Source: Coleophoma eucalyptorum (lineage: Eukaryota; Ascomycota; Leotiomycetes; Helotiales; Dermateaceae). From it: a stretch of 64,000 bases of DNA. The notes under the pieces are model-generated. The model made no database searches and was not told the DNA's origin. It saw nothing but the letters and a program-made list of their open reading frames with translations. The stretch spans positions 868,001 through 932,000 of the forward strand of contig JALRME010000006.1 of the NCBI GenBank assembly GCA_026120035.1, given 5' to 3'. Shown here piece by piece: positions 24,113 to 35,663 of this stretch (its first letter is position 1; each line of letters opens with the position of its first letter). Both the position numbers and the translations under genes were made by a program.

Positions 24113-24883
24113 CTATGCCCTCGCGGCGGTCTGTGGCGTCCACGCGGTGATCTTTGGCTTAACACTAATGGTCCAAGATGTTAGCAAACAATTCTTTGCA
24201 GTTCCCATATTTCTTGGCTAAGACTCACGTAGAATATGTTTTGAAAGCACCACGGGTCTGGGTCATGTTCTGTCTGTGTTCCGGCAATTCCCAGGGTCGT
24301 ACGCCAGTCTTCAGAATTGGGTCTTCGGTTGGTGGCTTGTCGACCATGTAGGATATCCAAGCATGCCATCCGGGCTCGATCTGTGATCTACAAAGGAGAT
24401 TGTCAGTGCTCGTAGGTTCTCATACTATACCCTAGGCAGACCAGATCTTACGCATCATATTCATAGTCCTTGTAGTCCACCCATCTTGTTCGTACTGCAG
24501 TCTCGTAAGCCTCGTTTCCGAATTAATCTGGAGGAGCAATTCGTACGTGGCAATTCGTCTTGAATGTTCTCGAAGTATTTATTGCCATATCGATCCGTAG
24601 CGATCAAAGTACCGGCCTTGGTGTCACCTAAAGCATTGATAAGCTCAAGTTACACTCGTACAATCAAAGAAGTCCATACCAATGTGCTACAACAAGTTCG
24701 ATTGTGTTAGCAGAGTCCTTGCTACGCTGTGTAGAGGGGTGTTGCTAGGCTTTACATACTTGCATTTGATGGAGGGCATCCTATTCGAATCGGTCAGCGA
24801 TGCAGTTATAGGCTGTTAGATGGTCTACATACCTTGAGTCCAGCCCTGCGCAGATTGCGCAACGTTCTTGTAATCGTCGACAT
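24113..24883 (-). CDS. NDUFA12: Mitochondrial complex I accessory subunit NDUFA12 (B17.2-like)
   Basis: Matrix-arm accessory subunit of NADH:ubiquinone oxidoreductase. I assemble seven exons on the minus strand: 24883-24833, 24780-24760, 24686-24680, 24627-24547, 24494-24452, 24387-24229 and 24164-24113. All have GT/AG ends and compatible phases, and give 137 residues, a normal length. The product begins MSTITRTLRNLRRAGLK and contains HQMQHIGDTKAGTLIATDRYGNKYFEN, then RTRWVDYKDYEYDASQIEPGWHAWISY and DKPPTEDP, the family hallmarks. Exon 3 is only 7 nt (CACATTG) and exon 2 only 21 nt. Both are needed to rebuild the conserved HQMQxIGDTKAG segment. The start codon is 192 bp from the divergent PGS1 start. 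Confidence 0.93.
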
Positions 24884-25075
24884 CTTGATGTGGTCGCAAT
24901 GGCTATGTTAAGAGATGCGGTGTTGCTCGTTGATCTTCGAGCCGGCTCAGATTTGTCCCGATCAGGCTAGCGCCACTTATCGACGAGCTTCAACCTCGAA
25001 TCACTCAATGCGCATTACTCAACCTTCTTGTGTTAATACTTATTTGTTACCTTTCTTATTGTCCAAGATCTGGCT
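24884..25075. promoter_or_regulatory. 192-bp bidirectional promoter NDUFA12 / PGS1
   Basis: The two ATGs are only 192 bp apart and point away from each other, so they must share regulatory DNA. Both products are mitochondrial. Confidence 0.6.
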
Positions 25076-26815
25076 ATGATAACAAGGAGCGTCTTACGAT
25101 GCTCTGCCACTCGAAGACTGCAGGTCTGCCGGCCCCAAATCCGACCAGCCAGTAAGCTGCGCCGATACTCGACTTCGACATCTTCCACTGCTTCGGTCAG
25201 CGGATCATCTTCCCCTGCTTCAATGCTAGGCACTTTTACAGATGAGCTGGACAAGATTGCGCCAAAATTCGAGATCCATGGCTCCCAGATCCGAATCCTG
25301 CGCTCTCCTTCGGACTTTTACGAGACATTGAAGGTCAATTAGAGAAGGAAAGTTTCTTCTTGGAGAGCTGGATTGCTGATGGACGTAGGCTAAGATATTG
25401 GGTGCGGAGGACCATATATTTCTCTCAACATTGTACATAGGCAAAACAGAACATGAACTTGTAACTTTATCTCTCCTACATACTGCATTGGCCTTTGTTG
25501 ATGTGTAACGGCAGATTTCTACCCTCCAGCAAGCCCTGCGTTTCAAGCCTAAGCTCAAGTTGAGTATCCTGACAGATGCGCTCCGTGGAACTCGAGAATC
25601 ACCACAGGCATCATGTGCATCTCTTTTGGCTCCGCTTGTTTCTGAGTTTGGCGCGGATCGGGTCGAAATTCGAATGTACCATACGCCCAATTTGACGGGG
25701 CTGCGTAAGAAGCATATTCCCAAGCGAATCAATGAAGGATGGGGCTTGCAACATATGAAGTTATATGGAATCGATGATGAGGTTATCATATCTGGGTAAG
25801 TCCTGGATCCCATAGTAGGGGGAACGTATACTAACCTAGATCCAGGGCAAATCTCTCAACCGACTACTTCACCAATCGCCAGGATCGATACCATGTCTTC
25901 TCCTCCAAGGAGATTACTAGATACTTTTTCAACATCCAAGAAGCTATATCAAGGCTAAGCTTTTTGGTCACACCAGATCCTCAATTGCCTGCTGGGTACA
26001 CTCTTGAGTGGCCTTCGTCGAATGCCGCTCCATCACCGTTGGCTTCACCGTCTGAGTATATCAAGGCGGCTTCAGCAGTTCTGGGTGATCTCATCAAAGT
26101 ATCTCCTGCTGCTGCTGCACCGTCCTCCAACACGAATACGACTGTCTATCCACTGTCACAACTCACACCTCTGCTTCGCCCAGATAGATCTACAGAGCTG
26201 CCGGCTATAACTAGCATCTTGAAGACACTTTCGTCCCCAGCGATTACTTCTTCGTCCTGGACGTTCACTGCTGGATACTTCAATCCTGATCCTTCCCTGA
26301 CAGCACTATTACTTTCAACTCCTTCGACTTCAAACACAGTCATCACTGCGTCTCCTCAAGCGAACGGCTTCTACGGCTCCAAGGGAGTTTCCGGCTTGCT
26401 TCCTGCGGCTTACACACTACTTGCCCGTCGCTTTCTTGAATCAGCGGCCAAGAGGCAACGTCAGGATGATGTCACGCTAAAGGAATGGCGCCGTGGAGTT
26501 GTAGGCGAGAAAGATGGGTGGACATACCATGCGAAAGGCCTATGGGTCAGTGTCAATGGCGAGAAAGAGCCTTGCATCAGCATCGTGGGTAGCAGTAACT
26601 ACACCAAGAGAAGTTACAGCCTTGACTTGGAGGTCGGCACAGCCATCGTGACTAGTGATGAAAGTTTGAAGAAGAGCCTGGCCCAGGAGAGAGATGGTTT
26701 GCAGGACTATGCTAATAAGGTTGGCATGGATGATTTCCTCAAGGTTGATAGACGGGTTGGGCTGCGAGTGCGCATCGCTATGTGGATTGTTTCGCTAGTA
26801 GGAGGTGCTTTGTAA
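25076..26815 (+). CDS. PGS1: CDP-diacylglycerol-glycerol-3-phosphate 3-phosphatidyltransferase
   Basis: Makes phosphatidylglycerol phosphate, the committed step towards cardiolipin, in the mitochondrial inner membrane. Four exons: 25076-25333, 25389-25460, 25515-25795 and 25846-26815; 526 residues, close to yeast Pgs1. The N-terminus (MITRSVLRCSATRRLQVCRPQ) is rich in Arg and lacks acidic residues, as in mitochondrial presequences. Two phospholipase D-type HKD motifs are visible: HMKLYGIDDEVIISGANLS near residue 190 and HAKGLWVS...GSSNYTKRS near 432. The first intron has an unusual donor, GTCAAT, but the join LK|AKILGAEDHIFLSTLYIG keeps frame and sense. The stretch between the motifs contains a Ser/Thr/Ala-rich variable segment. 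Confidence 0.95.
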
Positions 26816-27770
26816 GATGTAGATCGTGACTCTTCACAGAGATGTGGTTTGGACGACATATAGAGATATCCTGTAAAAGTACTGCCAACAACGAATTATG
26901 AATTGTACTTTACCAAAAGAGATGGGTATGCGGACGTGCAGGTTAGTAAGACGAAAGTACCTGCAACTGCTCGGCTAAAGTCACGAGCTTCAAATGGGAG
27001 CAAATGTCGGCGATGCCCAACGTCTGGCAGGTTCTGGCAAGATTATGGATAGACAACACGAGATGGATGGAAATCCCACTTTTCCACTCAAACGGCAATG
27101 ATGCGCCGCTCATGTGAGTATATCCTCAATCTATGAGAACAAAGCGCATTGTGGAAAATGCGCTCGAGCCTTTTAAGCCGGGCGGGCCAGAGAAGACACG
27201 CGAAGCTTCCATGCCCGAAAGTTACCCCACCATGCGCAGAAGCAGCAACGTCACAAGCCTTGGATCTTGCTTTTCCCGCAATAAATCGACCGTCATTCCC
27301 TCACCTTCTCTGCTTTACTGTAAATAATCACAATCCTAACTCCTTTATATTCATTGACCACTCTCTGCTCAAACGACTTCTTACTTGTCGCAAGCAGCAA
27401 ACAAAATAAACGAAGGTCTTTACAAATACAATCCCGCAAGTCACTTGTCAATTGGGTTCATCGCCTTGATTTTGACAAAGACATCTCGCCATATTACATT
27501 GTTCGCGTGAGACAACCCAACGGGCACGCTCATAACAAGGCTATTATAGCCTACTCCTCTATCCCTGACGCACGACAACTCTTCCAAGGTCTATCGACTG
27601 ATTCCCAGAACATTCTCTTGAATATCAGATCGAACCATCTCGAAACTCGGTCGTGAGAGAAGTCAGCAACCCACAGCCATCTGTGAATCGCTCCATAAAT
27701 TACCCGCAACGAGCGACAATCACTCATCTGCACGCAATTCGAACAGCGACGAAATTACATAGGCACAAAC
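26816..27770. other. Intergenic region upstream of the DnaJ gene
   Basis: 955 bp holding the PGS1 3' region and the DnaJ promoter and leader. Short frames here look random. A heat-shock-element-like palindrome is listed separately. Confidence 0.55.
27192..27219 (+). promoter_or_regulatory. Heat-shock-element-like units upstream of DnaJ gene
   Basis: GAA at 27192, GAA at 27202, TTC at 27207 and GAA at 27217 fall on a 5-bp register, with the palindrome GAAGCTTC in the middle. Hsf1 sites are arrays of such units, but two of the expected units are missing, and the distance to the ATG is about 560 bp. Confidence 0.3.
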
Positions 27771-29009
27771 ATGGTGGCCGAAACAAAGTTATACGATTCC
27801 TTGAGTATCCAGCCTACGGCTACTCAGGATGAAATTAAGAAAGCATACCGGTAAGCTTACTCTCTTAGCCTCGTCTCTCACTTTGACAGAATACTTAATC
27901 TAACAGCTTGACAGCAAAGCAGCACTAAAGTACCACCCCGACAAGAACAAGGACAATCCATCTGCTGTCGAGAAATTCAAGGAAGTCTCTCAAGCCTACG
28001 AAATCCTCTCAGATCCTGAAAAGAGGAAGACCTATGACCAATACGGCCTTGAATTTCTGCTGCATGGCGCTCCACCACCACAGGAAAGCACGGGAGGTGC
28101 AGGCGGTAACCCATTCGCAGGTGCCGGTGGCATGCCTGGAGGGTTCGAATCATTCGGAGGTATGCCAAATGGTGGCAGCCGGACTTTCCACTTCAGCACC
28201 AATGGTGGCGGTGGAGGTGGGGGCTTCAACTTCAGCAATCCAGAATCCATCTTCTCTGAGTTCTTGCGAGGGCAAGGCGGTATGGGCAGCATGGGAGGTG
28301 ATGATGCAGATGATATCTTCTCGCAAATGCCGCGTCAAGGCAGTGGGCGATCGAGGCAAGCAAGGGGATTTGGGGGGGCTGAGCCTGCGAGACACCGGAC
28401 CTCTACACCAGAGGTAACAACTGTGGAGAGGCCTCTGCCACTTACCCTTGAGGAACTGTACAAGGGTGTGCACAAGAAGATGAAGATCAAGAGGAAGACT
28501 TTTGATGAAGCTACAGGTGTAAGAACTACACAAGATAAGGTGCTGGAGATGGATATCAAACCCGGATTGAAGAAGGGCAGCAAGATCAAGTTCAAGGGCG
28601 TAGGAGACCAAGAAGAAGGCGGACAGCAAGATCTGCACTTCGTAGTAGAAGAAGTAAGTCACTCTCCGCACCCCATTTTGAAAATCTAGAAATCACATAC
28701 TAACTATATCCTCAGAAAAAACACCCACTTTTCACACGAGACGGCGATGATATTATCCTTAACATTGACCTCGATCTCAAGGAAGCACTGACGGGCTGGC
28801 GAAGAACCGTAACAACCATTGACGGCAAGTCCATCAACATCGAGAAGGGTGGGCCTACTCAACCCGGGTCCTCAGACAGCTACCCTAATCTCGGCATGCC
28901 GTTGAGCAAGAAGCCCGACACGAGGGGAAACTTTATTGTCAAGTACAACGTCAAGTTCCCCACGACATTGACGCCGGAGCAGAAGCGGAAGCTGAAAGAG
29001 ATTCTGTGA
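27771..29009 (+). CDS. SIS1: Type II (class B) DnaJ/Hsp40 co-chaperone, Sis1/Psi1-like
   Basis: Stimulates Hsp70 ATPase and delivers clients. Three exons: 27771-27850, 27915-28653 and 28716-29009; 370 residues. The J domain is residues 1-70, with the HPD triad in [11 protein letters not shown] restored at the first splice. A Gly/Phe-rich region follows ([21 protein letters not shown], then a run of seven Gly), including a DDIFSQMP segment. There is no zinc-binding domain, so it is class B. Two C-terminal beta domains follow ([66 protein letters not shown]), ending with a dimerisation segment ([14 protein letters not shown]). No C-terminal CaaX box, unlike Ydj1. Confidence 0.93.
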
Positions 29010-29643
29010 CCAGACTTCTAATTGGAATCAGAAATCACACCTTTAGTAAAGTCATCTTTTGGTGCATTGGCTTAAGAAGCCTGACATTTGGATGCATGCT
29101 CGCCTAGTTGGTTTGAGCTATGGCGAGATTTAGGAGGGGTGCTCAGGAGTTTTGATCATATTGCAAGCGATGGCGATCGGTCGTGGTCGTTCGTACACGA
29201 AACAGATGTGTTTTGTTTTCACTATTTTCCCATTTCGCTTTTCCCGAGGGGAATTTGCACAGGCGTTATCTTCTTTTTGAGAGCGGTGTTCCGATTTTCT
29301 CGTTCCTTGCAGATGCTGATGGGATGAATGGACGATGAAGGAATGGAAACGAGTTGAGATGGAACACATTTCAGATATAAATACGTTGGGGTTTTTTACA
29401 AAAACTGCTATAGAAATTAATACCATTTTCCGTTGACCCAAGTAACAAGTTATTTTATACCATGAACACAGGGGTGAAATGCAATAATCGTGAGGCCTGC
29501 GGCCCGTAATATTATAAAAGAAGTGTTCAGATCCTTTCCGGTGGTTGCGTTTTAGCATATTTAAGACGAGTCTCCATGATGATTTAAAAGATCCAATTTC
29601 AAACTGCTGATATCCCGCCCTGCCTGGGATACAAATGCCAAGT
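29010..29643. other. Convergent 3' intergenic region
   Basis: 634 bp between convergent stop codons of the DnaJ gene and the UBA/UIM gene. Nothing recognised. Confidence 0.55.
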
Positions 29644-32493
29644 TCACTGCTCCACGAATCCAACCTTCTTCACTGCAGCACTCTCCTCCCGGACATCAGC
29701 ATCTTGGAGGACTTGGTCAAGATCCATACTATCATTAATAGGCTTGCTGGCCTCGCTCCTCCCAGCCAACATGCTCATGCGCAAGTTGCTCTTCTCCTTC
29801 ATCTCTTGGCCCCTAACACCGATCTCATTCTCTTCTGTTTGAAATGGATCAACGCCAATGATTACATCTTCGGTTGTGGGTGGTGTCAGAGATCGGTGAG
29901 GTAAGCTAGTTGTGCTTCTATTATCTTTCTGGGAGTTTACACGGCGGAGAGGACTTCCTGTGCTGATACCATTCTGTTTCAAGGACTCGTCTTCGCTGGA
30001 TTCATACTTTCTCTTTCCTGGTGACTTAGGCGAGCTCGTAGTTGCGTCTGTCTCACTTTCAACATTGTTGGCATGTCGAAATTCATTGCTGAAGGCTAAA
30101 TTATCAGTTCGAACAAAATTCTGTCTTCAATTAGCAAATGAATGGCATGCTGAATGCGTCCAGGCGTACCTCCAAAGGTGTCGGTAATGGCACGAATGGC
30201 CTGTTCATTGCTTTCTCGTTCGCATATACAAGTATAGGGTTTTTGCATTCGGTCATTGCTGCCTCAAGGACCTTTTCCTCGTCAATTTTCTATATTACAG
30301 TTAGCATTTTTCATCCCGATAAAGCTCCTTCTCTGAGGTGGCTCACTTCAACAACAATCGGGTTTGACCCTGCAGACGAAAATGTCATTTTCCACCACTG
30401 ATCGCTTGGGGCCTTGTCTTCTTCAACTTCAATAAGTAGATCACTAGGTTCTGACATGGTTGTTCGACGGACATAGGTAGTGTCCTTCGTGGTAGCAACA
30501 CCACGGAGAGTATAAGGATGCAGTTCAGGTTCGTCGAGATCATTGGAAATCTCAGTATAAAGCTTCGAGACTTGGCGGAAAGTCTCACGAGCTTTCTCCT
30601 TCTCTTCGTTTAACGCTTGAAATATGTTAGCATAGTACAATAGAGACATCTCATGTGTTCCTACCTGTGAGCTTTTTATCGATACTCTCTGTTAATTTAC
30701 GCAATTCCGCAGATATGTCGAATTTGACAGGCTGAAGAAGCATCTCCGCATCTTCGGAGTCATCTTCGTCCTCACTAAGATCTCCAGCATCCAACTGGGC
30801 TTCATCATGCTGTAATGCAGCCTTCAGCAGGTCTTGAACCTTAACAGTTTTGCCACCAGGCGCATTGTTAAAATTGGTTAATTTGTTCTCGAGGTTCAGA
30901 ATCTTTTCGTATTGCTCATTTATCTGGGCTTGTCTTTGTCGCATAGTTGCGGCAGCCTCCCTACCCTCTTTGAGATAGCGATCAGGGTACCATACAGAAG
31001 GGATTGGTATATTTCTGCTCGACGGCGTGCCATCAAACTGAAAAGCTATCACATTGCCGACGCGGGATAGATATGGTGTCATTGCAACATCACAGTCAGC
31101 TGGAATGCCATTCCATAGTAAAGTATCTGCGAGGTCGTAGATAGTCTCAGCCTTCTCTGAGGCCTCGGGCAAGTCGAGCTTCAAAATGGCAAAGTCTTTG
31201 CTTTCCGCACCAGCCTCGTCAGAAGATACGCCTTGAGTGAAGAGCATTTTCTGTTCCTCGGAATCCTCGCTCCAAATGTCTTTCCAGATTTCGAAAAATG
31301 CAGATTCCACATCTAATGGGCTACGGGAACGTTCCGTGAGTCTTTTCATGCTAGGAAAACCAGTCAAAGCCTCAACGGATCCGTAACTTCGATCTGTAGA
31401 ATCAAGGAATGCCATTAACCGTTGCAATTCATGGAGAAACTGCTCGGCTTCCGCACCCTCTGGCCTCTCATCGTCGTCTTCATCGAGTACTATTGCACCG
31501 CCTATACCATTACCCGACCACCATTCAGGATCGAATCCGTAGTCCGCAGGGATCGATTCTGACATCAGAAAGATTTCTCGGGCAAGAGGTATTTCGTGAT
31601 ATATTGTAAGCAGAGAACCTAGGCGGTGACCGAAAGTGCTAGGCTTGAGAAAAGCAGGTGCACCAGCTTCTCGTTTCCGGTCCACAGCCTCTGGATCGAG
31701 CAGAATTTCCTGGGCAGAGTAGCTGCTGACAGGAACCATAGCCCATTCCGATTGCTCATATTGAGGTCTGGTGGCAGGACCGAAGTGTACCTGGCTGGTG
31801 CTCAGAACCCCGGTCTCTTGTGGTGGTAGGCCAGCGTCCGCTCTCGAGGCTGCTAATGCTTCTTGAAGCTGTGCATCTTCATTATCTGCATGCGATACTG
31901 AGACTTTAACGTCAGCTATGATCCCCGCAATGACTCACACAAAATGTAGAGCATATGTTCGCATACCAGTATTTTGAGGAGTATTCAATTCCACGACACT
32001 GCTTAAGGGAGACTTGTTGTTTGCTCGCGAAGGCGGTCGTGAGGGTGCCCCGATGGGCTCGAAGTATGGAGAGTGGACGTCTGGTCCTTGAATATTGAAA
32101 GCTGGGCATCGAAACTGTCAGCCACTTCACACATCATCTGCCAGAGAGGCCGTCTGTGCTTACAAATTCCACCTGAATTAGAGGTACCATCTCGTTCGCT
32201 GTTGAATTGAGACTCGTCCCACTTGTACTATAGCAAGATTTCAGTCTCCTGGGACGTTGAAAGGAGTGGTCTGGCCCGCCTACATGCTTGCTGTCTGGGT
32301 TGTCAAAGTATTCGTTGATGGCTTGGGTAAAGTCGTTATTATTGCCCTGCCAAGGTCAGCTTCCATCTATAATCATAATATATTGTGCAAGTCTGCGCAC
32401 CTTCAACCGCTCAATCGCTTCAGGTCGATCGATAGCCCCTCCAGTGAGGTCGAGTAGATTTTGAATGTCCTCTTCTCGAGGTTGCGCGGCCAT
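29644..32493 (-). CDS. UBA/UIM protein with degenerate USP (ubiquitin-specific protease)-like domain
   Basis: Eight exons on the minus strand: 32493-32401, 32346-32284, 32227-32164, 32101-31967, 31915-30665, 30615-30347, 30289-30170 and 30120-29644; 823 residues. The N-terminus is a UBA-like ubiquitin-binding domain (residues 5-45: DIQNLLDLTGGAIDRPEAIERLK, then NNNDFTQAINEYFD). A ubiquitin-interacting motif follows near residues 132-147 (NEDAQLQEALAASRAD). The middle has the outline of a USP fold: a Cys-box-like segment (FGHRLGSLLTIYHEIPLARE) and a C-terminal part (YTLRGVATTKDTTYV, QWWKMTFSSAG, NPILVYANEKAM). The NxGNTC cysteine and the GHY histidine are absent. The tail is Ser/Glu-rich and probably disordered. 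Likely a ubiquitin-binding adaptor, perhaps a dead enzyme. Exon 3/4 junction is the least certain. Confidence 0.75.
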
Positions 32494-33262
32494 GATCGTT
32501 TGCCCTCAGCCGTGGCGGCAAGGCTTGCAAGCCTGGAATACTATCTAAAGTGTGTTGACGTGTGGCAGATCATGAACTTCTATGAAGCTGAAGTTGCTTG
32601 ATTGGGTTCTAGAGCTGCAAACGAAGTCCTTGGCGATTTGGAGAATACGAAAGAAGTATACAAGAAACAGGATGACGGATTGTCTCTCAAGTTGCTAGTC
32701 GAGCTCTTTCAACCTTGCACCCCTGTCAAAATCGCAAGTAGAGCGGCCGACAATACACGTGCACACTCCACTTCCCTCGCAGGAAGTATTATTAGCAATT
32801 ATGTCACGATCGTACATATCTCGTGGTACCGTGCTTTGTTCTGAGTACAGGCTTGCGCGGGCGGTCATCAATTTCGAGCATGTCATGAAAGAGTCAGACT
32901 ACGAACTCGTAAACGCAATTCTCAATTTGCTGTCTGCATCTATGTACGAGAATTCCCCGGCAGCCCATAGCTCCATAGTAGTTATCAGATTATGACCAAG
33001 ATCCATCTGTCCAGCCAGGTGGCGCCATAGTGAGGAAAACAAAAGATGCTCAATACGCAGACAAACGCCATAAGCCAATGCTCAACCGGCCATGATCCCA
33101 TACGCCCCTGCCAAATCTGGCGAACCATCGCTATGCTATGCTGTAATGTTAAAAAGGAGGAGATTCAAAAACGCTGCGATGGTGGGCACAGGCCTCTCCA
33201 GGGACACTTCCTGGTAAATAGACATATCAAGACGTGCCTCTACTGTTGACGTTCTGGCCGGC
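32494..33262. other. Intergenic region between CDC34 and UBA/UIM gene
   Basis: 769 bp holding the CDC34 3' region and the promoter of the UBA/UIM gene. No coding frame supported. Confidence 0.5.
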
Positions 33263-34059
33263 TCAAGCCTCCATCTCGTCTGTCTCCTCCATCTCCTCTT
33301 CGCTGCCCTCGAAATCCTCATCCTCCATGTCGTCATCGCTGTCGCTTCCACCGAAATCCTCTTCATCTCCACTCTCAGCCCAAAAGTCATCATCTTCAAC
33401 GACTTTACTTTGAGGGGCTGCCACAGCCACCGTGGTAGGAACCACAAAGCCAGCCGGGACATCTTTCTTTGACTGCTCGACTGCTTCCCGAGCCTTCTGG
33501 TTATATTCGTCCCGTTTGAAACGGTACATCACACCGGCATCTACATTAGCGGCAGAGGCAGTTTCCGGGTCATCAAGGAGGAGCAAGATCGAGCGTAGAA
33601 CCGATTCGACACTCTGAACAGACGACCAACGCTCGCATGCCTGCTCTCCTGACTGCTCGTCCTCGCCGGGTGTGTGCAGGATGGAGATACACAACTTCCC
33701 GTCCGCATAGACGTTGGCGTGGAAAGGGGGGTGGAGGAATTTGAAAGTCGGGGGTTCGTATGGGTACTTGTCGGTGAAAGTCATCTCCGCCTGGAACATC
33801 ATAATTTAGCCTTGATCGACGGAAAGAGAGAGTAATCTGCTCACCTTGAAGTAGCCACCATTGAAGGCACTATCAGGGTTGATGACCATTAAAGCAATAT
33901 CCCACTTGAAAAGAGAGCCATCGTTGAGCTGGGTAGACTGTCAGCAGATATCTTGCACTTCAAGCATTAGTAACAACCTACATCGATGTTAACCCATTCT
34001 TCTTTCTGGAGGGCTTTGTACTCGCTCATAAGTCGTTGCTTGGCTCCGGAAGCAGACAT
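33263..34059 (-). CDS. CDC34: Ubiquitin-conjugating enzyme E2, Cdc34/Ubc3 type
   Basis: E2 that works with SCF ligases to mark cell-cycle regulators. Three exons on the minus strand: 34059-33982, 33928-33845 and 33790-33263; 229 residues. The UBC fold shows FNGGYFKAEMTFTDKYPYEPPTFKFLHPPFHANVY, the active-site Cys at residue 88 (ADGKLCISILHTP), and the Cdc34-specific acidic insertion GEDEQSGEQACERW just after it. The C-terminal extension is very acidic (EDDDFWAESGDEEDFGG..., then runs of Glu and Asp), as in Cdc34, where it binds the cullin. Splices rebuild the conserved VNIDLNDGSLFKWDIALMVI segment. Next to the UBA/UIM gene on the same strand, so two ubiquitin-pathway genes are neighbours. Confidence 0.95.
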
Positions 34060-35663
34060 GTTGACGGTCTGGCAAAAAGAGTGTGAGAGAGAAGAAAAAG
34101 ACTTGGTGAAGATTCTGATTGTGCGTGAAGATCTTGAAAAGATTTAGAGAATCCGCTGTGCCGGTATGGATTGATGACTCGCGTGTCCTTGCCAAGGGAG
34201 GCAGCGAGAGGGAAGTCGGCGGGATCTGAGGCAAAGTTGGGTCAAGGCGAGTGAATAGCGATGTTTGGGGAGTTGGCACTCGAAGGGGGAAGTGAAGGAA
34301 GACGGCAGGCTATAAGACAAAGGGCAGGAGAAACGTTTTTGTCGTGGTTGGGGTCGGGCAGGGTGAGTCGAGTCGCGGCGATCGAATGGTGCGGATGTAG
34401 TCGGTCGGTGTTCTCAGGACGTGATGTGATGTGAGACTCGGCCGGTCCTGCAAAGACCGTCCTAAATTGCACTTAAATGCGATAAGTGGTTTAGATAAGC
34501 AAGAATCGCCTTATCTGGATTGCCACTTCCGTCGCATCTAGAATTTGACGATTCGCCGGAGTTTGTTCGTCCCTTCCCTCTCTTCTTCCCTGTTCTTCTT
34601 CTTCCTCTCACCCTTGGTACCGGGTTCGATCCCGCACACTCCCAGTCTACCGTTCCTTGCCTCTGTTGTGCAAGACAATATCTGGCAATAGTCTTCCCCT
34701 AAATTGGCCTAAGACAGTGGCGCCTCTGGAAGTTTCCCAAGTTTCATCGTTCTCACTGCATTTCACTCAGACCTATTTTTGCTACAGACGCCTGTACGGG
34801 CGTCTAATATGCCAAGGATGCTTGTCCTTTGCTTTATGCTTGCTCGTAGCATCGCTTCGTCCGTCAGCAATGGAATCAGTACCTCTGTGTTTCTTCCTGC
34901 TTGCCGTAGCTGGGACTTGCGAAGCGAAATGCACCTATATGCTCCGAGGAAAGGAAAGGGGGACTCGGTAAACTGTGGCTTGTAGGTGTAGGTTGGTGGA
35001 CAGAAGCAGCCATACGTTACACGGTAGACTGGTCGAGACAAGGAACAAACTCAGAAAGCCAGCCAGGTTCTACTCGTATACGTCACTTTTCTCTCTTAAG
35101 GAGCTGAGGTTGGTAGGTAAGTACAATGTTATTTTAGCACTCTAATAGACGACTCTACACCATTTCTAGCCCTTTTCCGCCTAACGAGGAATAAGATCTT
35201 AACCCCCAAAGAATGTTCTGCGATGGTTATGCCCAGGGATATTAAGGCTGCGCAACACCAAACCTAATCTCTAGGCTGGCATCAATCAAGTCTACCCCAT
35301 ACCTCAGCCAACCCTCTAGAATCAATATTTATCCATCTCCATGTAGCGTTGTGTAGGGTATTTCATCCGTAGCCCCCAACAACATCTTCATGTTTCAATG
35401 CGAGTGAAATCTATTGTGATTGGGATCTACACACCTCCTAATCGCAGAGGTGACCAAAAGTAGGTTGAAGAGCACACTGGAATAACCACTACTCGCTTAC
35501 GGACTGCCAGCCATAAGTGGAGGAACGTAATGATCGTATGGAAAGGGAAGGAACAATAAGCAAGCCACAACCATGCCACGTCTCCAGTATATATTAGCAA
35601 AAGAATCTTCAAATCCCAACAACCAGAATCATTTTTCTACTTTCTCCAAAATAACGTCCCAAG
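34060..35663. other. Divergent intergenic region CDC34 / aminopeptidase-like gene
   Basis: 1.6 kb with the two divergent promoters. Rich in T/C tracts. No coding frame or RNA gene supported; a tRNA T-arm-like word near 34620 was rejected. Confidence 0.55.
35588..35594 (+). promoter_or_regulatory. TATA-like box of aminopeptidase-like gene
   Basis: TATATAT lies about 70 bp upstream of the ATG at 35664, in a region with no competing start. Confidence 0.4.

Noticed and set aside
25334..25388. Doubt that PGS1 intron 1 is real because its donor is GTCAAT
   Set aside because: Retention would give a stop after two codons, whereas splicing restores a conserved reading frame; the intron is kept.
34600..34650. 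tRNA T-arm-like word GGGTTCGATCCCG
   Set aside because: The stem pairs only partly around a 7-nt loop and no D arm, anticodon arm or acceptor stem can be drawn upstream.
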